Assembly (NCBI RefSeq): GCF_008123515.1 | Contig: NZ_VSSR01000029.1 | Span: 186,001-250,000 of the forward strand | Source of the DNA: Bradyrhizobium cytisi | GTDB taxonomy: Bacteria > Pseudomonadota > Alphaproteobacteria > Rhizobiales > Xanthobacteraceae | DNA length: 64,000 nucleotides | Reading direction: 5' to 3' | Shown: piece after piece, positions 8,918-17,841 of the stretch | Numbering within the stretch: position 1 is the first letter of the stretch | Layout: each line of letters opens with the position of its first letter | Program-made: the position numbers and the translations under genes | Notes under the pieces: model-generated | What the model was told of the DNA's origin: nothing | What the model saw: only the letters and a program-made list of their open reading frames with translations | The model's database searches: none

Positions 8918-9781
8918 TTACGTCACAAGTCCTCCGAACCACGCGCCAAAATAACCGGCATAGAGCGCGGGCATTTCGAGGTTCATCGAATGGCCAATAC
9001 CGGGCACCACGACGAGGCGACAATCGGGCATTGCCTCGGCCATCGCGCGAAGATCAGCAGAGGATATCCAGCCGTCCCGCTCGCCCCAGAGCACCAGATG
9101 CGAATGCCCGATGTCCGCCATCCGGCGCTCCAGCTCTCGGCTCTCCCGCTCACGGGTGAGATTGACTGGCGTTCCGATCCAGATCCCTTCAGAGACCCCG
9201 AAAGTCTGCTCGATTATCCGATCGAACAGTGCCTGGATTTCGTTTACGCCTTCGCGGAAGCGCGGAATGGCATTCGGCGCCATACTTTCCGGCACGAAGA
9301 GCGAGGAGGCCGCAGTCGCCATCACTGCTCGGGTCAACGTCTTGCTCGCCATCATCGCCCGGAAGAGCGCGATCTGATCGACGTTGAAGGCCATACCAAG
9401 CGGCGTGACCGGATCAAGCGCGAACACTCGCCCAAATCGCCGCGGCTGTATCAGCAGCATGCGGGCGGCGATGATGCCGCCCGTCGAGTGCGTCGCGAGA
9501 TGGCAGTGTCCGACATTCAGCGCATCCAGCGCCGCCAGCATATCCTCCGCATGCTGCTGCATCGTATAGTTAGTGTAGTTGACCGTTGGCTTCGGCCGGT
9601 CGCTGTCACCGCAGCCTCGCCAATCGATTCCGATCACGCGCAGGCCGCTCGGAAACAACGGGGCGGCGAGCTCGATCCAGTCCTTGCTGGCGAGATTGCC
9701 GTGGATGAAGACCACCGTGACGTCGCCTTCACCCCACTCTCGCCAGCCCAGCTGGATTTCGCCCGCCTGCACTCGCGGCAT
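8918..9781 (-). CDS. Cytoplasmic alpha/beta hydrolase
   Basis: A 287-residue alpha/beta hydrolase without a signal peptide. HGNLASKDW forms the oxyanion region, the nucleophile elbow is THSTGG with Ser99, the acid is in WGERDGW and the histidine in PGIGHSMNLE, so the triad looks complete. The start lies 9 bp from the stop of the large exported hydrolase, which implies one transcript. Given the phasin next to it, an esterase or thioesterase acting on short hydroxyacyl esters is possible, but the substrate cannot be read. Confidence 0.85.
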   Translation of the reverse strand: MPRVQAGEIQLGWREWGEGDVTVVFIHGNLASKDWIELAAPLFPSGLRVIGIDWRGCGDSDRPKPTVNYTNYTMQQHAEDMLAALDALNVGHCHLATHSTGGIIAARMLLIQPRRFGRVFALDPVTPLGMAFNVDQIALFRAMMASKTLTRAVMATAASSLFVPESMAPNAIPRFREGVNEIQALFDRIIEQTFGVSEGIWIGTPVNLTRERESRELERRMADIGHSHLVLWGERDGWISSADLRAMAEAMPDCRLVVVPGIGHSMNLEMPALYAGYFGAWFGGLVT

Positions 9782-9790
9782 AAAACCGTC

Positions 9791-12298
9791 CTACTTGTTG
9801 AGACCAGCCGTGGGCGCAGCACCCGCCGGCGTCGGTGCCACCGGCAAGGCCGAAACAACCGAGCCCTTAATCATGCGGTCGGTTCCGAGCGGCGACGAGG
9901 TGTCGACGCTTCCCCTAGTCACGAAGTCTACGACGTCGACCGGGTACTCGACCGGGTTGTCCGTGTGGATGAAGTGCCCGGTCTCCGGGTAGATCTTGAG
10001 GATGGGCCGGTTGCCCGCATTGGTCATGCGCGTCATGAACGGCGTGATGGCGTCATGTCCGAGATCTGTCAGGCCGTTGAACGCGGGGGTTGGGATGAAT
10101 GGTTCCTTGTCACCGAAGGCAAGAAAGATCGGCGCCTTGATTTGGGTAAGCCGCTCGTAGAGGTTCTTTGGATCATCCTGCTGGAGCTCCGCGCCGATCG
10201 TGTAGATGTCGTAAATGAAGATGTTACACCACTGCTCGAGCTCCTTCGGATTGCCCTTGGTCAGCCCGACGCGCTGCTCGGTGTGGAGGCGGGCATATTC
10301 GCTGTCGCTAAAGAAATAGCCGCTCTTCGCCGCGGACACCGCGCCGGTTTCCGGATCGCGCTTTTTGAAGTAGAAGAAGTCACGGATGTTCTGCTCGTCA
10401 CGCGCCTTCTCCGCAGCGAGGATTCCGGTCTGGTCCCAGGTCTGCCGCCATTTGTCGAAATCCCGGCCGAAGGCCGGATCGAACAGCGGTGCCTTCTTGC
10501 CTTTGGCGATGGTGATCTCACGCGGATATTCCTCGAGACCCGACGGCGCCTCCAGCGCGAGGCCCTGCACTGCATCCGGCCAGGTCAGGGCATAGCCCAT
10601 CACGAACTGGCCGCCGAGCGAATGGCCGAGGTAGTACGCCTTCTGGACGCCTAGCTGGTTGACCACGAGATCGTAGATGACTTCGCGCATGTCCTGCATG
10701 GTGCGCGCCGGGCTCTTGTCGAGATTGCCGGGGCCGGACATGCCGTAATGCGGCAGGTCGGGCACGATGACGCGCAGGCCACTGCGCAGCGCATACTGCA
10801 TGATGTTGCCGTAGTGCCCGCCGAAGGCGCCCTTGCCATGGATGATAACGAGCACCTTCGGATCCTTGTCGGTACCGGCATATTCATCCATGTAGCCGAT
10901 CTGCCAGGTCGTGCCGCTCTTGTCTTTGGCGTCGGCATATTTCACCGGATAGGGATAGGTTACAAACTCCTTCCAGAACGACTTCTTCGGGTCGATCTTT
11001 TCGGCGACGCCGGGCACGCGATAGTTCTTGTCGACGAACTTTTGGGCGCGGTCCAGACTCGCCACGTCGTCCATGAAAGCGACGAACTTCGGGTCGTTCT
11101 TCCGGTGATTGATGATCGAGAACACACCATAGTGTGCGACCGGGCTCTCCTCGGCGATCAGTTGCGCGCCCGGCACTTTATCGACCGAGCGCTCAGCCAG
11201 CTTAAAGTTGAGCCAGAGATCGTTCGTGATATGCATCACCAGCGTGCGTGCCTGGATCCGGCCGAGATAGGGATTGACGTTGTGCGTCTCGCCGACGCGG
11301 TTACGCCAGACGAGATCGACGGCGTCATACAGCTTGGCGCGGTTGGTTACGCTGGTGCCCGCCCTCTCGTTAGGCGGATCCCAGTAGAACACCTCCGGCT
11401 GCACCGCGGTGAAGCTTTGTGTAGTCCTGTAGGCGAAGTCGTATCCGGTCAGGCCCAGCACGGACCAGCCGAACGCGATGCCGGGGACAGGATGCTTCTC
11501 CTTAGGAAGCTTGTAGTAGTCCCCATTCGTCTGTTGCCAAACCGGATCGGCCTGAATCGCGGCCGTCATCAATTGGAAGGTCCAGTTGCCGACGGGATCC
11601 TCGGCATCGGACTGTGTAGTGCCGCCAATCGGCATCAGTGCGTTAATATATTCCGGATGCATAACGCCCCAGACGTAGGTCTGTGTGCCACCCATTGACA
11701 CGCCCGCCACGAGAGCAACACGCCCAACCTTCAGCCCGTCCCGGAGCAGCCGATAATTGGCCTGCACCATGTCGTAGTAGCTGTACTGCGGAAATTTGAC
11801 GCCGAGTCCGTCCGACGGCTTGCTGGCGCCCCATGTCCCGAGCGGATCGACCATGATCACGTAGTAACGATCGGTATCGATCGGCCGGCCTGGCCCGATG
11901 ATCGGCACGGTGCCCGACAAGGCTGCGCCCTTGACCCACTGTTCATACATGTCGGTGGCGTCGCCGGAATAGTAGGAATTGATCACCACCGCGTTGGTGA
12001 TCTCGCCGGCCGCGTTGCGTCGTGCGTTGCCGACGGCGATGTAGGCCGTATGCAGCTTGCCGGCACCCAGCGATTCAAGCGTCACGCCGCCCTCACCGCC
12101 GTTCTCCCATTTGGAGGGGTCGGCGAGATCGTACTTGCCGCCGAGACGGAAGTTCGCGATCTCGTAGGTTTTCTTCAGCCCATCGTGCTGCATCTGAGAG
12201 GAACGGCGGGTTAATGGCTGGGCAACCACAAGCGCGGTCCCGACCAGCAACAAGATGAAGCCGATGAAACAACGCTTCAGCGCATCTCTCCCGGTCAT
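9791..12298 (-). CDS. Exported protein with two tandem alpha/beta hydrolase domains
   Basis: An unusually long 835-residue protein with a signal peptide (hydrophobic residues about 11-26, cleavage near VAQ). Domain 1 (about 45-400) resembles homoserine O-acetyltransferase-like hydrolases: elbow GVSMGG with Ser201, acid near Asp360 (HITND), His389 (VAHYGVF). Domain 2 (about 440-800) is a typical hydrolase: HGKGAFGGH, elbow GHSLGG with Ser560, acid in FGDKEPF, histidine in ETGHFIH. Both triads look intact, so this is a probable two-headed periplasmic hydrolase. It is the first gene of the leftward unit and its ATG is 64 bp from the centre of a FixK-like box. I know of no assigned function. Confidence 0.85.
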   Translation of the reverse strand: MTGRDALKRCFIGFILLLVGTALVVAQPLTRRSSQMQHDGLKKTYEIANFRLGGKYDLADPSKWENGGEGGVTLESLGAGKLHTAYIAVGNARRNAAGEITNAVVINSYYSGDATDMYEQWVKGAALSGTVPIIGPGRPIDTDRYYVIMVDPLGTWGASKPSDGLGVKFPQYSYYDMVQANYRLLRDGLKVGRVALVAGVSMGGTQTYVWGVMHPEYINALMPIGGTTQSDAEDPVGNWTFQLMTAAIQADPVWQQTNGDYYKLPKEKHPVPGIAFGWSVLGLTGYDFAYRTTQSFTAVQPEVFYWDPPNERAGTSVTNRAKLYDAVDLVWRNRVGETHNVNPYLGRIQARTLVMHITNDLWLNFKLAERSVDKVPGAQLIAEESPVAHYGVFSIINHRKNDPKFVAFMDDVASLDRAQKFVDKNYRVPGVAEKIDPKKSFWKEFVTYPYPVKYADAKDKSGTTWQIGYMDEYAGTDKDPKVLVIIHGKGAFGGHYGNIMQYALRSGLRVIVPDLPHYGMSGPGNLDKSPARTMQDMREVIYDLVVNQLGVQKAYYLGHSLGGQFVMGYALTWPDAVQGLALEAPSGLEEYPREITIAKGKKAPLFDPAFGRDFDKWRQTWDQTGILAAEKARDEQNIRDFFYFKKRDPETGAVSAAKSGYFFSDSEYARLHTEQRVGLTKGNPKELEQWCNIFIYDIYTIGAELQQDDPKNLYERLTQIKAPIFLAFGDKEPFIPTPAFNGLTDLGHDAITPFMTRMTNAGNRPILKIYPETGHFIHTDNPVEYPVDVVDFVTRGSVDTSSPLGTDRMIKGSVVSALPVAPTPAGAAPTAGLNK

Positions 12299-12354
12299 GG
12301 CCGAGTCCTCCTGGCGAGTTTTGGCGAAAGCTAGGCAGGAGCGCCAACCGAGGT

Positions 12355-12368
12355 TTGATCTAGCTCAA
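12355..12368. promoter_or_regulatory. FixK/FNR-like box (one mismatch), divergent promoter
   Basis: TTGATCTAGCTCAA matches TTGAT-N4-ATCAA in 9 of 10 core bases. The centre is 64 bp from the ATG of the leftward double hydrolase and 66 bp from the ATG of the rightward hydrolase, so one operator may serve both units. Confidence 0.65.
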
Positions 12369-12426
12369 TGGAATCGTCCTCACGAAGTTGAGGATCAAGT
12401 TCATCAGATGTTGGCCGGTCCGCGCA

Positions 12427-13353
12427 ATGCCATTCCTCCATCATGGCTCATATCGAATACGCTATGAGCTCGACGGGCCGGCTGACGCCCCCGCCTATGT
12501 GCTGGTCAACGGGTTGACGCAATATTCGGAGCTCTGGGCAGGTTATCGCGACGCGCTGCTGGCGCGGAGTTTCCGCGTGGCCACCTTCGATCTCCTCGGC
12601 CAGGGCGCTTCCAGCAAGCCCGCGCTGTTCATCAACCAGGACGATCAGGTCCTGGCGCTGCATCGCCTGATCGGCGAGCTCGGAGATGGTCCGATCTTCC
12701 TTAGCGGCATCAGCTTCGGCGGCATGATCGCGCTGCGCTACGCCATCGAGCACGGCGAGCGCCTTTCCGGCCTAGTGCCGATGAGCTGTTTCGCGGAGTT
12801 GACGCCGCAGCTTCTGCTCATAGGCAATGCCTTGCGCACCGGCTTGATCCTGGGGGGCACCGGCTACCTGCAGGACCTGCTGCTGCCGATGAACCTGTCC
12901 GACCAATGGCTGCAGCCGCTGCTTGGCCAGTTCGAGAGCGTCAAGCGACAGGGCTGGCTTGTCAATGATCTCTATGCGCTGCAGAACCTTATGGATTCGT
13001 TCCTCGACTTCCAGCCGCTGACGCCGCGGCTCTCGTCGATCGCCGTCCCGACCATGATCCTGAATGGCGAGTTAGATTTCCTGACTCCGCGCTCCCTGCA
13101 CGAGACCTTGCGGCTCGAAATTCCCGACAGCGCGCTCGTCATTATCCCACGCGCTTATCACGCCTTTACGCTGGAAAAGGGCGCACTGGCAGCCGACCTG
13201 CTCGCGCGCTTCGCGGAGGACGTGCTGGCAGGGAGCTGGCGCGGCAACAAGGCCATCTGGATCGCGCCGGAAGAACCCGGCGGCGAGCTCACGGCGTTTC
13301 CTGCCGACTACGACCATCTTCGGGCCATTCCCGTGCGACGGACAGTGACATGA
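12427..13353 (+). CDS. Cytoplasmic alpha/beta hydrolase
   Basis: A 308-residue alpha/beta hydrolase. VLVNGLTQYSELW is the oxyanion region, the elbow is GISFGG with Ser96, the acid is in NGELDFLTPRS and the histidine in RAYHAFTLEKG. I choose the ATG at 12427 over the codon at 12388, because the latter starts only ~20 bases after the FixK-like box. The last four bases (ATGA) overlap the start of the next gene, so the two are translationally coupled. The local set of three hydrolase genes around one operator suggests successive steps on one ester or polyester; this is inference. Confidence 0.8.
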   Translation: MPFLHHGSYRIRYELDGPADAPAYVLVNGLTQYSELWAGYRDALLARSFRVATFDLLGQGASSKPALFINQDDQVLALHRLIGELGDGPIFLSGISFGGMIALRYAIEHGERLSGLVPMSCFAELTPQLLLIGNALRTGLILGGTGYLQDLLLPMNLSDQWLQPLLGQFESVKRQGWLVNDLYALQNLMDSFLDFQPLTPRLSSIAVPTMILNGELDFLTPRSLHETLRLEIPDSALVIIPRAYHAFTLEKGALAADLLARFAEDVLAGSWRGNKAIWIAPEEPGGELTAFPADYDHLRAIPVRRTVT

Positions 13354-13958
13354 CCGGATTTCTCGGACCGCTGGATGCCCAAGGTCGCGTCCTGCCGCAG
13401 CAGCAGACGCGCGTATCCGCGTTCCTCATCTCGATCCACGGCGCGCTGGCGCGACAGTTCGCCTTCACCCTGCCCCTCAAGCTCGAAACCGCCTGGCAGA
13501 CCGAAACGAACGCGCAGTTCTACCGTGAAGCCGAAATCGTCTCGCTTCTGGTGCGCGCAACGGCATGGGTTCCGGATTTCGCCTTGGGCTACATGGCGAT
13601 GATCTGGGAGACCGCCTGGATTCCGACGCCGATCGAAGGCATTGACGATCGCTCTCTTGCGCAGGCGGTCCATCTCGCCACGCTCGCTCATGCCGTTCAC
13701 GCCGGGATACGCCCAGCGGCTCTGCTGCCGGTAGAGGCAAGTGCGGCCGATCCCTTCGCGACGGCGCTGCGCCGCATTGAATTCGAAAGCAGCCGGCTGC
13801 TGCAGGCGCAAATCCTTTTTCTGAGGGGGCCGGATCTGGTGCCCTTCCGCGATGCCGTCAGCGGCGCTCTCGAACGGCGCCACCGCGACGTTCGCCAGCT
13901 CTGGCACGACACACTCGCCAGCGCGGGGATCGCATTCGCGAATAATGCGGAGCCTTGA
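13350..13958 (+). CDS. Conserved-looking protein of unknown function
   Basis: A 202-residue soluble protein that I do not recognise. It has no signal peptide and no membrane helix; it is rich in Ala and aromatic residues (AFLISIHGALARQFAF, WVPDFALGYMAMIWETAWIP). It begins inside the stop codon of the hydrolase gene (ATGA overlap), so the two proteins are probably made together and may interact. Its 3' end overlaps a FixK-like box (13955-13968) for the following CoA-transferase genes. Confidence 0.7.
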   Translation: MTGFLGPLDAQGRVLPQQQTRVSAFLISIHGALARQFAFTLPLKLETAWQTETNAQFYREAEIVSLLVRATAWVPDFALGYMAMIWETAWIPTPIEGIDDRSLAQAVHLATLAHAVHAGIRPAALLPVEASAADPFATALRRIEFESSRLLQAQILFLRGPDLVPFRDAVSGALERRHRDVRQLWHDTLASAGIAFANNAEP

Positions 13959-13968
13959 CGCAGATCAA
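13955..13968 (+). promoter_or_regulatory. FixK/FNR-like box (one mismatch)
   Basis: TTGACGCAGATCAA has a perfect right half and TTGAC instead of TTGAT on the left. Its centre is 78 bp before the ATG at 14039. It overlaps the stop of the unknown gene upstream. A longer start for the CoA-transferase at 13955 would read the box itself as codons and is unlikely. Confidence 0.6.
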
Positions 13969-14038
13969 GGGACCGTGGGTACCGCCCGCCGACATTGATC
14001 CGCGGTCTCTTCCGCGCACGACGACTGGAGCTCCCGTC

Positions 14039-14686
14039 ATGAAGGCCGTTTCGGTCGAAGAAGCCATTGCGATGATTCCCTCAGGCGCAAGCGTCATGGT
14101 CGGCGGATTCATGGGCGTCGGGACACCGGAACGCTTGCTCGACGAACTGGTGCGGCAGAAGAAGACAGGCCTGTCGTTGATTTGCAATGACGCAGCAGTC
14201 CCCGGCAAAGGCGTCGGCAAGCTATTCGACGCCGCGCAAGTGTCTCGGTTAACCGCCACCCATATCGGCCTCAATCCGAAGGCGCAGCAGCAAATGCTTA
14301 CCAACGCGATCGCGGTTGATCTCATTCCTCAGGGAACATTTGTCGAGCGCATTCGCGCCGGCGGGTGCGGTCTTGGCGGCATCCTGACGCCGACCGGCGT
14401 CGGTACGCTGGTTGCGGAAGGCAAGCGTGAGATCGAAGTCAACGGCAAGCCGTTCCTGCTGGAGACCGCCCTGCGCGCACAGTTCGCGCTGGTGCACGCC
14501 TTCCTGGCCGACTACCTCGGCAATCTCGCCTACGCATTGACCTCGCGGAACTTCAATCCCGTCATGGCAATGGCCGCCGATACCGTGATCGTCACAGCGG
14601 AGAACATCGTGCCTGTCGGAGTGATCGCACCGGATCACGTGGTAACGCCGGCACCGCTCGTCGACTACCTCATTACGAACGGGTGA
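14039..14686 (+). CDS. 3-oxoacid/acetate CoA-transferase, subunit A
   Basis: A 215-residue family I CoA-transferase alpha subunit, as in AtoD/ScoA. The glycine-rich GGFMGVGTP near the N terminus and the RIRAGGCGLGGILTPTGVGT region are characteristic. With the beta subunit it moves CoA between acyl-CoA and a free acid such as acetate, butyrate or acetoacetate. The ATG at 14039 is preceded by GGAG at good distance. The beta subunit gene follows after 4 bp. The FixK-like box upstream suggests low-oxygen control. Confidence 0.9.
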   Translation: MKAVSVEEAIAMIPSGASVMVGGFMGVGTPERLLDELVRQKKTGLSLICNDAAVPGKGVGKLFDAAQVSRLTATHIGLNPKAQQQMLTNAIAVDLIPQGTFVERIRAGGCGLGGILTPTGVGTLVAEGKREIEVNGKPFLLETALRAQFALVHAFLADYLGNLAYALTSRNFNPVMAMAADTVIVTAENIVPVGVIAPDHVVTPAPLVDYLITNG

Positions 14687-14690
14687 TGTC

Positions 14691-15341
14691 ATGGATCCGC
14701 AAACCCTGATCGCCCGTCGCGTGGCCAAGGAGCTCGGGAGCGGCGACCTTGTCAATCTCGGCATCGGCATCCCTACCCTCGTCGCAAACTACGTTCCGGC
14801 CGACCTGAAGGTGTTCTTCCAGTCGGAAAACGGTCTGATCGGCACCGGGCCGATCCCCGAGCAGGGCTTGGCACATCCGACGCTGACGGACGCAGGCGGA
14901 CGCCCGATCAGTGCGCTACCCGGCGCTTCGACCTTCGACAGCGCAATGTCATTCGGATTGATTCGCGGCGGCCATGTCGATGTTACCGTGCTTGGAGGTC
15001 TCCAGGTCGATGCATACGGCCATCTCGCCAACTGGACGATTCCGGGCAAGATGGTGCCAGGCATGGGCGGCGCGATGGACCTCGTCAGCGGCGCCAGGCG
15101 CGTCATCGTCGCCATGCAGCATGCGGCAAAGGGCAAGTCGAAGATCGTCCCGAAATGTACCTTGCCGCTGACCTCGGTGCGGCCTGTGAACCTGGTCGTC
15201 ACCGACATGGCGGTGATCGGCTTTGCCGGCGGCAAGGCGACGCTGCTTGAGACCGCGCCGGGCGTCACGATCGGCGAAGTCATGGCGGTGACGGACGCCG
15301 ACCTCGTCATTCCTGACCATGTTCCGGAAATGATGATCTGA
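14691..15341 (+). CDS. 3-oxoacid/acetate CoA-transferase, subunit B
   Basis: A 216-residue beta subunit of the same enzyme (AtoA/ScoB type). It has the GIGIPTL motif and the catalytic glutamate, Glu46, in the SENG motif, which forms the glutamyl-CoA thioester. Full length for the family. It is co-transcribed with subunit A and with the MaoC gene 7 bp downstream. The specific acyl group is not visible. Confidence 0.92.
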   Translation: MDPQTLIARRVAKELGSGDLVNLGIGIPTLVANYVPADLKVFFQSENGLIGTGPIPEQGLAHPTLTDAGGRPISALPGASTFDSAMSFGLIRGGHVDVTVLGGLQVDAYGHLANWTIPGKMVPGMGGAMDLVSGARRVIVAMQHAAKGKSKIVPKCTLPLTSVRPVNLVVTDMAVIGFAGGKATLLETAPGVTIGEVMAVTDADLVIPDHVPEMMI

Positions 15342-15348
15342 CCAGGTG

Positions 15349-15813
15349 ATGGACATGCGGATATTTGGCGATTTCAACGAGATCAGATCTGCCGCCGGCA
15401 CCGAGATCGGCGCCAGCGACTGGATCGAGATCACGCAGGATCGGATCAACCGATTTGCGGAATCGACTTGCGACGAGCAATGGATCCATGTCGACCAGGA
15501 GCGCGCCCGCAAAGAGATGCCCGGCGGCACTACCATCGCCCACGGGCTGCTGTCGCTCGCGCTGGCGCCGATGTTCATCCGCTCGGTGATAGGGCTGGAG
15601 GGCTTGCGCAACACCATTAACTACGGCGCTGATAGGATCAGGTATCTTTCACCGGTGCGGGCGGGCTCGAAGCTGCGCGGGCGCGTCACTGTTGCCGAGA
15701 CGGAGGATATCCCTCCCGATGGTCTCCGTGTGAATTACCATCTCGTGATCGAAATCGAGGGCGGCAAACGGCCGGCTTGCGTCGCCGAGCTGATCGCCCT
15801 GCACTATCGCTGA
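15349..15813 (+). CDS. MaoC-like (R)-specific enoyl-CoA hydratase
   Basis: A 154-residue hot-dog-fold dehydratase. The hydratase 2 motif is seen as EQWIHVDQERA followed by GGTTIAHG, containing the catalytic Asp and His. Such PhaJ-like enzymes make (R)-3-hydroxyacyl-CoA from enoyl-CoA and so feed polyhydroxyalkanoate synthesis, or work in acyl degradation. A GTG at 15346 directly precedes the ATG at 15349; I use the ATG. It is third in the CoA-transferase operon and converges on the FabI gene, 19 bp away. Confidence 0.85.
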   Translation: MDMRIFGDFNEIRSAAGTEIGASDWIEITQDRINRFAESTCDEQWIHVDQERARKEMPGGTTIAHGLLSLALAPMFIRSVIGLEGLRNTINYGADRIRYLSPVRAGSKLRGRVTVAETEDIPPDGLRVNYHLVIEIEGGKRPACVAELIALHYR

Positions 15814-15832
15814 GCAACGCGCCGGTCTCTCC

Positions 15833-16621
15833 TCAATCGATGATGTGATAACCGCCATCGACGTAGAGAACGCTGCCCGTGATGAGCTTGGCGCCGTCGA
15901 GCGCCAGGAACGCAGTGGCATTCCCGACATCGTCGATGCTGACGAGGCTGCGCGACGGTGCTTTCGATTGCGCCTTGTCCATCAGCTCGTCGAACTCTGG
16001 AATGCCTGAGGCCGCGCGTGTGGCGAGCGGACCAGGCGAGATCGCGTGCACGCGGATTCCTTTCGGCCCCAGCTCGGCCGCGATGTAGCGCACCGACGCT
16101 TCGAGCGCGGCCTTCGCCACGCCCATCACGTTGTAATTCTCGACCACCATCTGGCTCCCGTAATAGGTCATGGTGAACATGGTGCCGCCGTTCTTCATCA
16201 GCGGCTCGGCCAGACGGGCCATGCGCATGAACGACCAGCAGGAGACCTCCATCGTCTTCAGGAAGCCGTCGCGACCGACGTCCACCACGCGCCCGTGCAA
16301 GGCTTCCTTCGGAGAGAAGGCGATCGAGTGCAGCAGGAAATCGAGCTGTCCCCACTCCTTCTCGATCCGCGCGAACGCCTCTTCGGTCTGCCCCTCCATC
16401 ATGACGTCGAGCGGCATGAAGATGGGAGCCTCAAGCGCCTGCGCGAGCGGCTCAACGTGCTTCTTCGCACGCTCGTTCAGGTATGTGACGGCAAGATCGG
16501 CACCGAGGGCGCGAAAGGCCTTGGCACATCCCCACGCGATCGACTGGTCGTTGGCGATGCCCACGACGAGGCCTTTTTTTCCCTTCAGGGCAACCTTTGT
16601 ATCGGGAAACACGGGAATCAT
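15833..16621 (-). CDS. fabI: Enoyl-[acyl-carrier-protein] reductase (FabI paralogue)
   Basis: A 262-residue NADH-dependent enoyl-ACP reductase of the FabI type. It has the GIANDQSIAWG dinucleotide motif and the YNVMGVAK catalytic Tyr-x6-Lys pair. The ATG overlaps the stop of acetate kinase (ATGA). A second, housekeeping FabI lies at 62106-62915. Because this copy sits in an operon with DUF3141, Pta and AckA under a FixK-like box, it probably reduces enoyl thioesters under low oxygen rather than serving bulk lipid synthesis; that is inference. Confidence 0.9.
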   Translation of the reverse strand: MIPVFPDTKVALKGKKGLVVGIANDQSIAWGCAKAFRALGADLAVTYLNERAKKHVEPLAQALEAPIFMPLDVMMEGQTEEAFARIEKEWGQLDFLLHSIAFSPKEALHGRVVDVGRDGFLKTMEVSCWSFMRMARLAEPLMKNGGTMFTMTYYGSQMVVENYNVMGVAKAALEASVRYIAAELGPKGIRVHAISPGPLATRAASGIPEFDELMDKAQSKAPSRSLVSIDDVGNATAFLALDGAKLITGSVLYVDGGYHIID

Positions 16622-17841
16622 GACGCCCTCTCCTGTCTGGCATTGGTGGTTGGCCTTTTCGTCAGCAGCGACAGCGTATGCTGCGCGATCATCAATTCCT
16701 CGTCCGTCGGCACGATATAAACCGGAATCCGGCTGTTTGACCCCGATATCAGCCGCGAATGACGGGCATTCTCGGCCTGATCGAGGGAAACGCCGAGCCA
16801 TCCGAGTTGACTGGCCACGCGTGCACGGATGGTGGCGGAGTTCTCGCCAATGCCGGCTGTGAAGACGAACGCATCAAGGCCTTGCAATGCTGCGGCGAGC
16901 ATCCCGGCGTTGAGCCCGATCCGATAGACGAAGTAGTCGATCGCCAGCCTGGCGTTGAAGCTGTCGCTGGTCTCGAGCTCGCGCATGTCGTTGCTGATGC
17001 CGGATAGTCCCTTCAGGCCGCAATCGCGGTAAAGGAAGTTCTGGACGTTAGCTGCCGACATCCCTTTCTCGGAGATCAGGTAGAGCACAACGCCCGGGTC
17101 GATCTGACCAGGGCGCGTTCCCATCGGGAGCCCGTCGAGAGCGGTGAAGCCCATCGTGCTTTCGATGCTTCGCCCGCCGCTGAGCGCGCACATCGACGCC
17201 CCGCTGCCGAGGTGAGCGACGATCACCCGCTCCTTCGCAATCTTGGGCGCGATCTTCGGCAAGGTCTTCGCGATGTATTCGTACGACAGGCCATGAAAGC
17301 CATAGCGACGCACGCCTTCGGCATGAAGCCCATGCGGGATCGCGTAGTGGTCAGCGACCGCGCTATGTGTGCGGTGAAAGGCGGTGTCGAAACAGGCGAC
17401 CTGAGGCAGTGCCGGGAAATTGGCGAGGATCGAGCGGATCGGCGCCAGATTGTGTGGTTGATGCAGGGGCGCCAGCGCGATGAACCGTTCCAGCCGGGTC
17501 ACGACACCATGATCGACCTGGATCGGGCGGTCGTAGTCCGGCCCGCCATGAACGACGCGGTGACCGACCGCGATGGGATGGATGCAAAGCTCGTCCCGCA
17601 GCCACGCGCCGGCGATCTCCATTGCGGACGGAAGGTCGGGCACCGCATCGATCGGATAAGCGCGGTCGGCAAGTGGATCGCCCTCGCCGCCGCTGGCCCG
17701 CAAGCGGGGACGGCTGCCGATGCCGTCTATCTGCCCCTTGAGCTGCTGCCGCAGCATTCCTTCGTTCTCGATCGAATAGATCCGGAACTTGACGCTGGAT
17801 GAGCCGGCATTGACGACAAGAATGGTATCCATGGCGCTCAC
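16618..17841 (-). CDS. ackA: Acetate kinase
   Basis: About 407 residues, the usual size of acetate kinase. VVNAGSSSVKFRIY opens the sugar-kinase-like fold and GHRVVHGG and HLGSGASMCA follow as expected. It converts acetyl phosphate and ADP to acetate and ATP, or a related acyl phosphate. The start could be the GTG at 17841, overlapping the Pta stop, or the ATG at 17832. Together with Pta it yields ATP from acyl-CoA without respiration, which fits a low-oxygen operon. Confidence 0.93.
   Translation of the reverse strand: MSAMDTILVVNAGSSSVKFRIYSIENEGMLRQQLKGQIDGIGSRPRLRASGGEGDPLADRAYPIDAVPDLPSAMEIAGAWLRDELCIHPIAVGHRVVHGGPDYDRPIQVDHGVVTRLERFIALAPLHQPHNLAPIRSILANFPALPQVACFDTAFHRTHSAVADHYAIPHGLHAEGVRRYGFHGLSYEYIAKTLPKIAPKIAKERVIVAHLGSGASMCALSGGRSIESTMGFTALDGLPMGTRPGQIDPGVVLYLISEKGMSAANVQNFLYRDCGLKGLSGISNDMRELETSDSFNARLAIDYFVYRIGLNAGMLAAALQGLDAFVFTAGIGENSATIRARVASQLGWLGVSLDQAENARHSRLISGSNSRIPVYIVPTDEELMIAQHTLSLLTKRPTTNARQERAS

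Noticed and set aside
8990..10654. Long open frame (554 codons) on the plus strand
   Set aside because: It lies antisense to the two hydrolase genes; its Arg/His-rich composition is that of a shadow frame in high-GC DNA.
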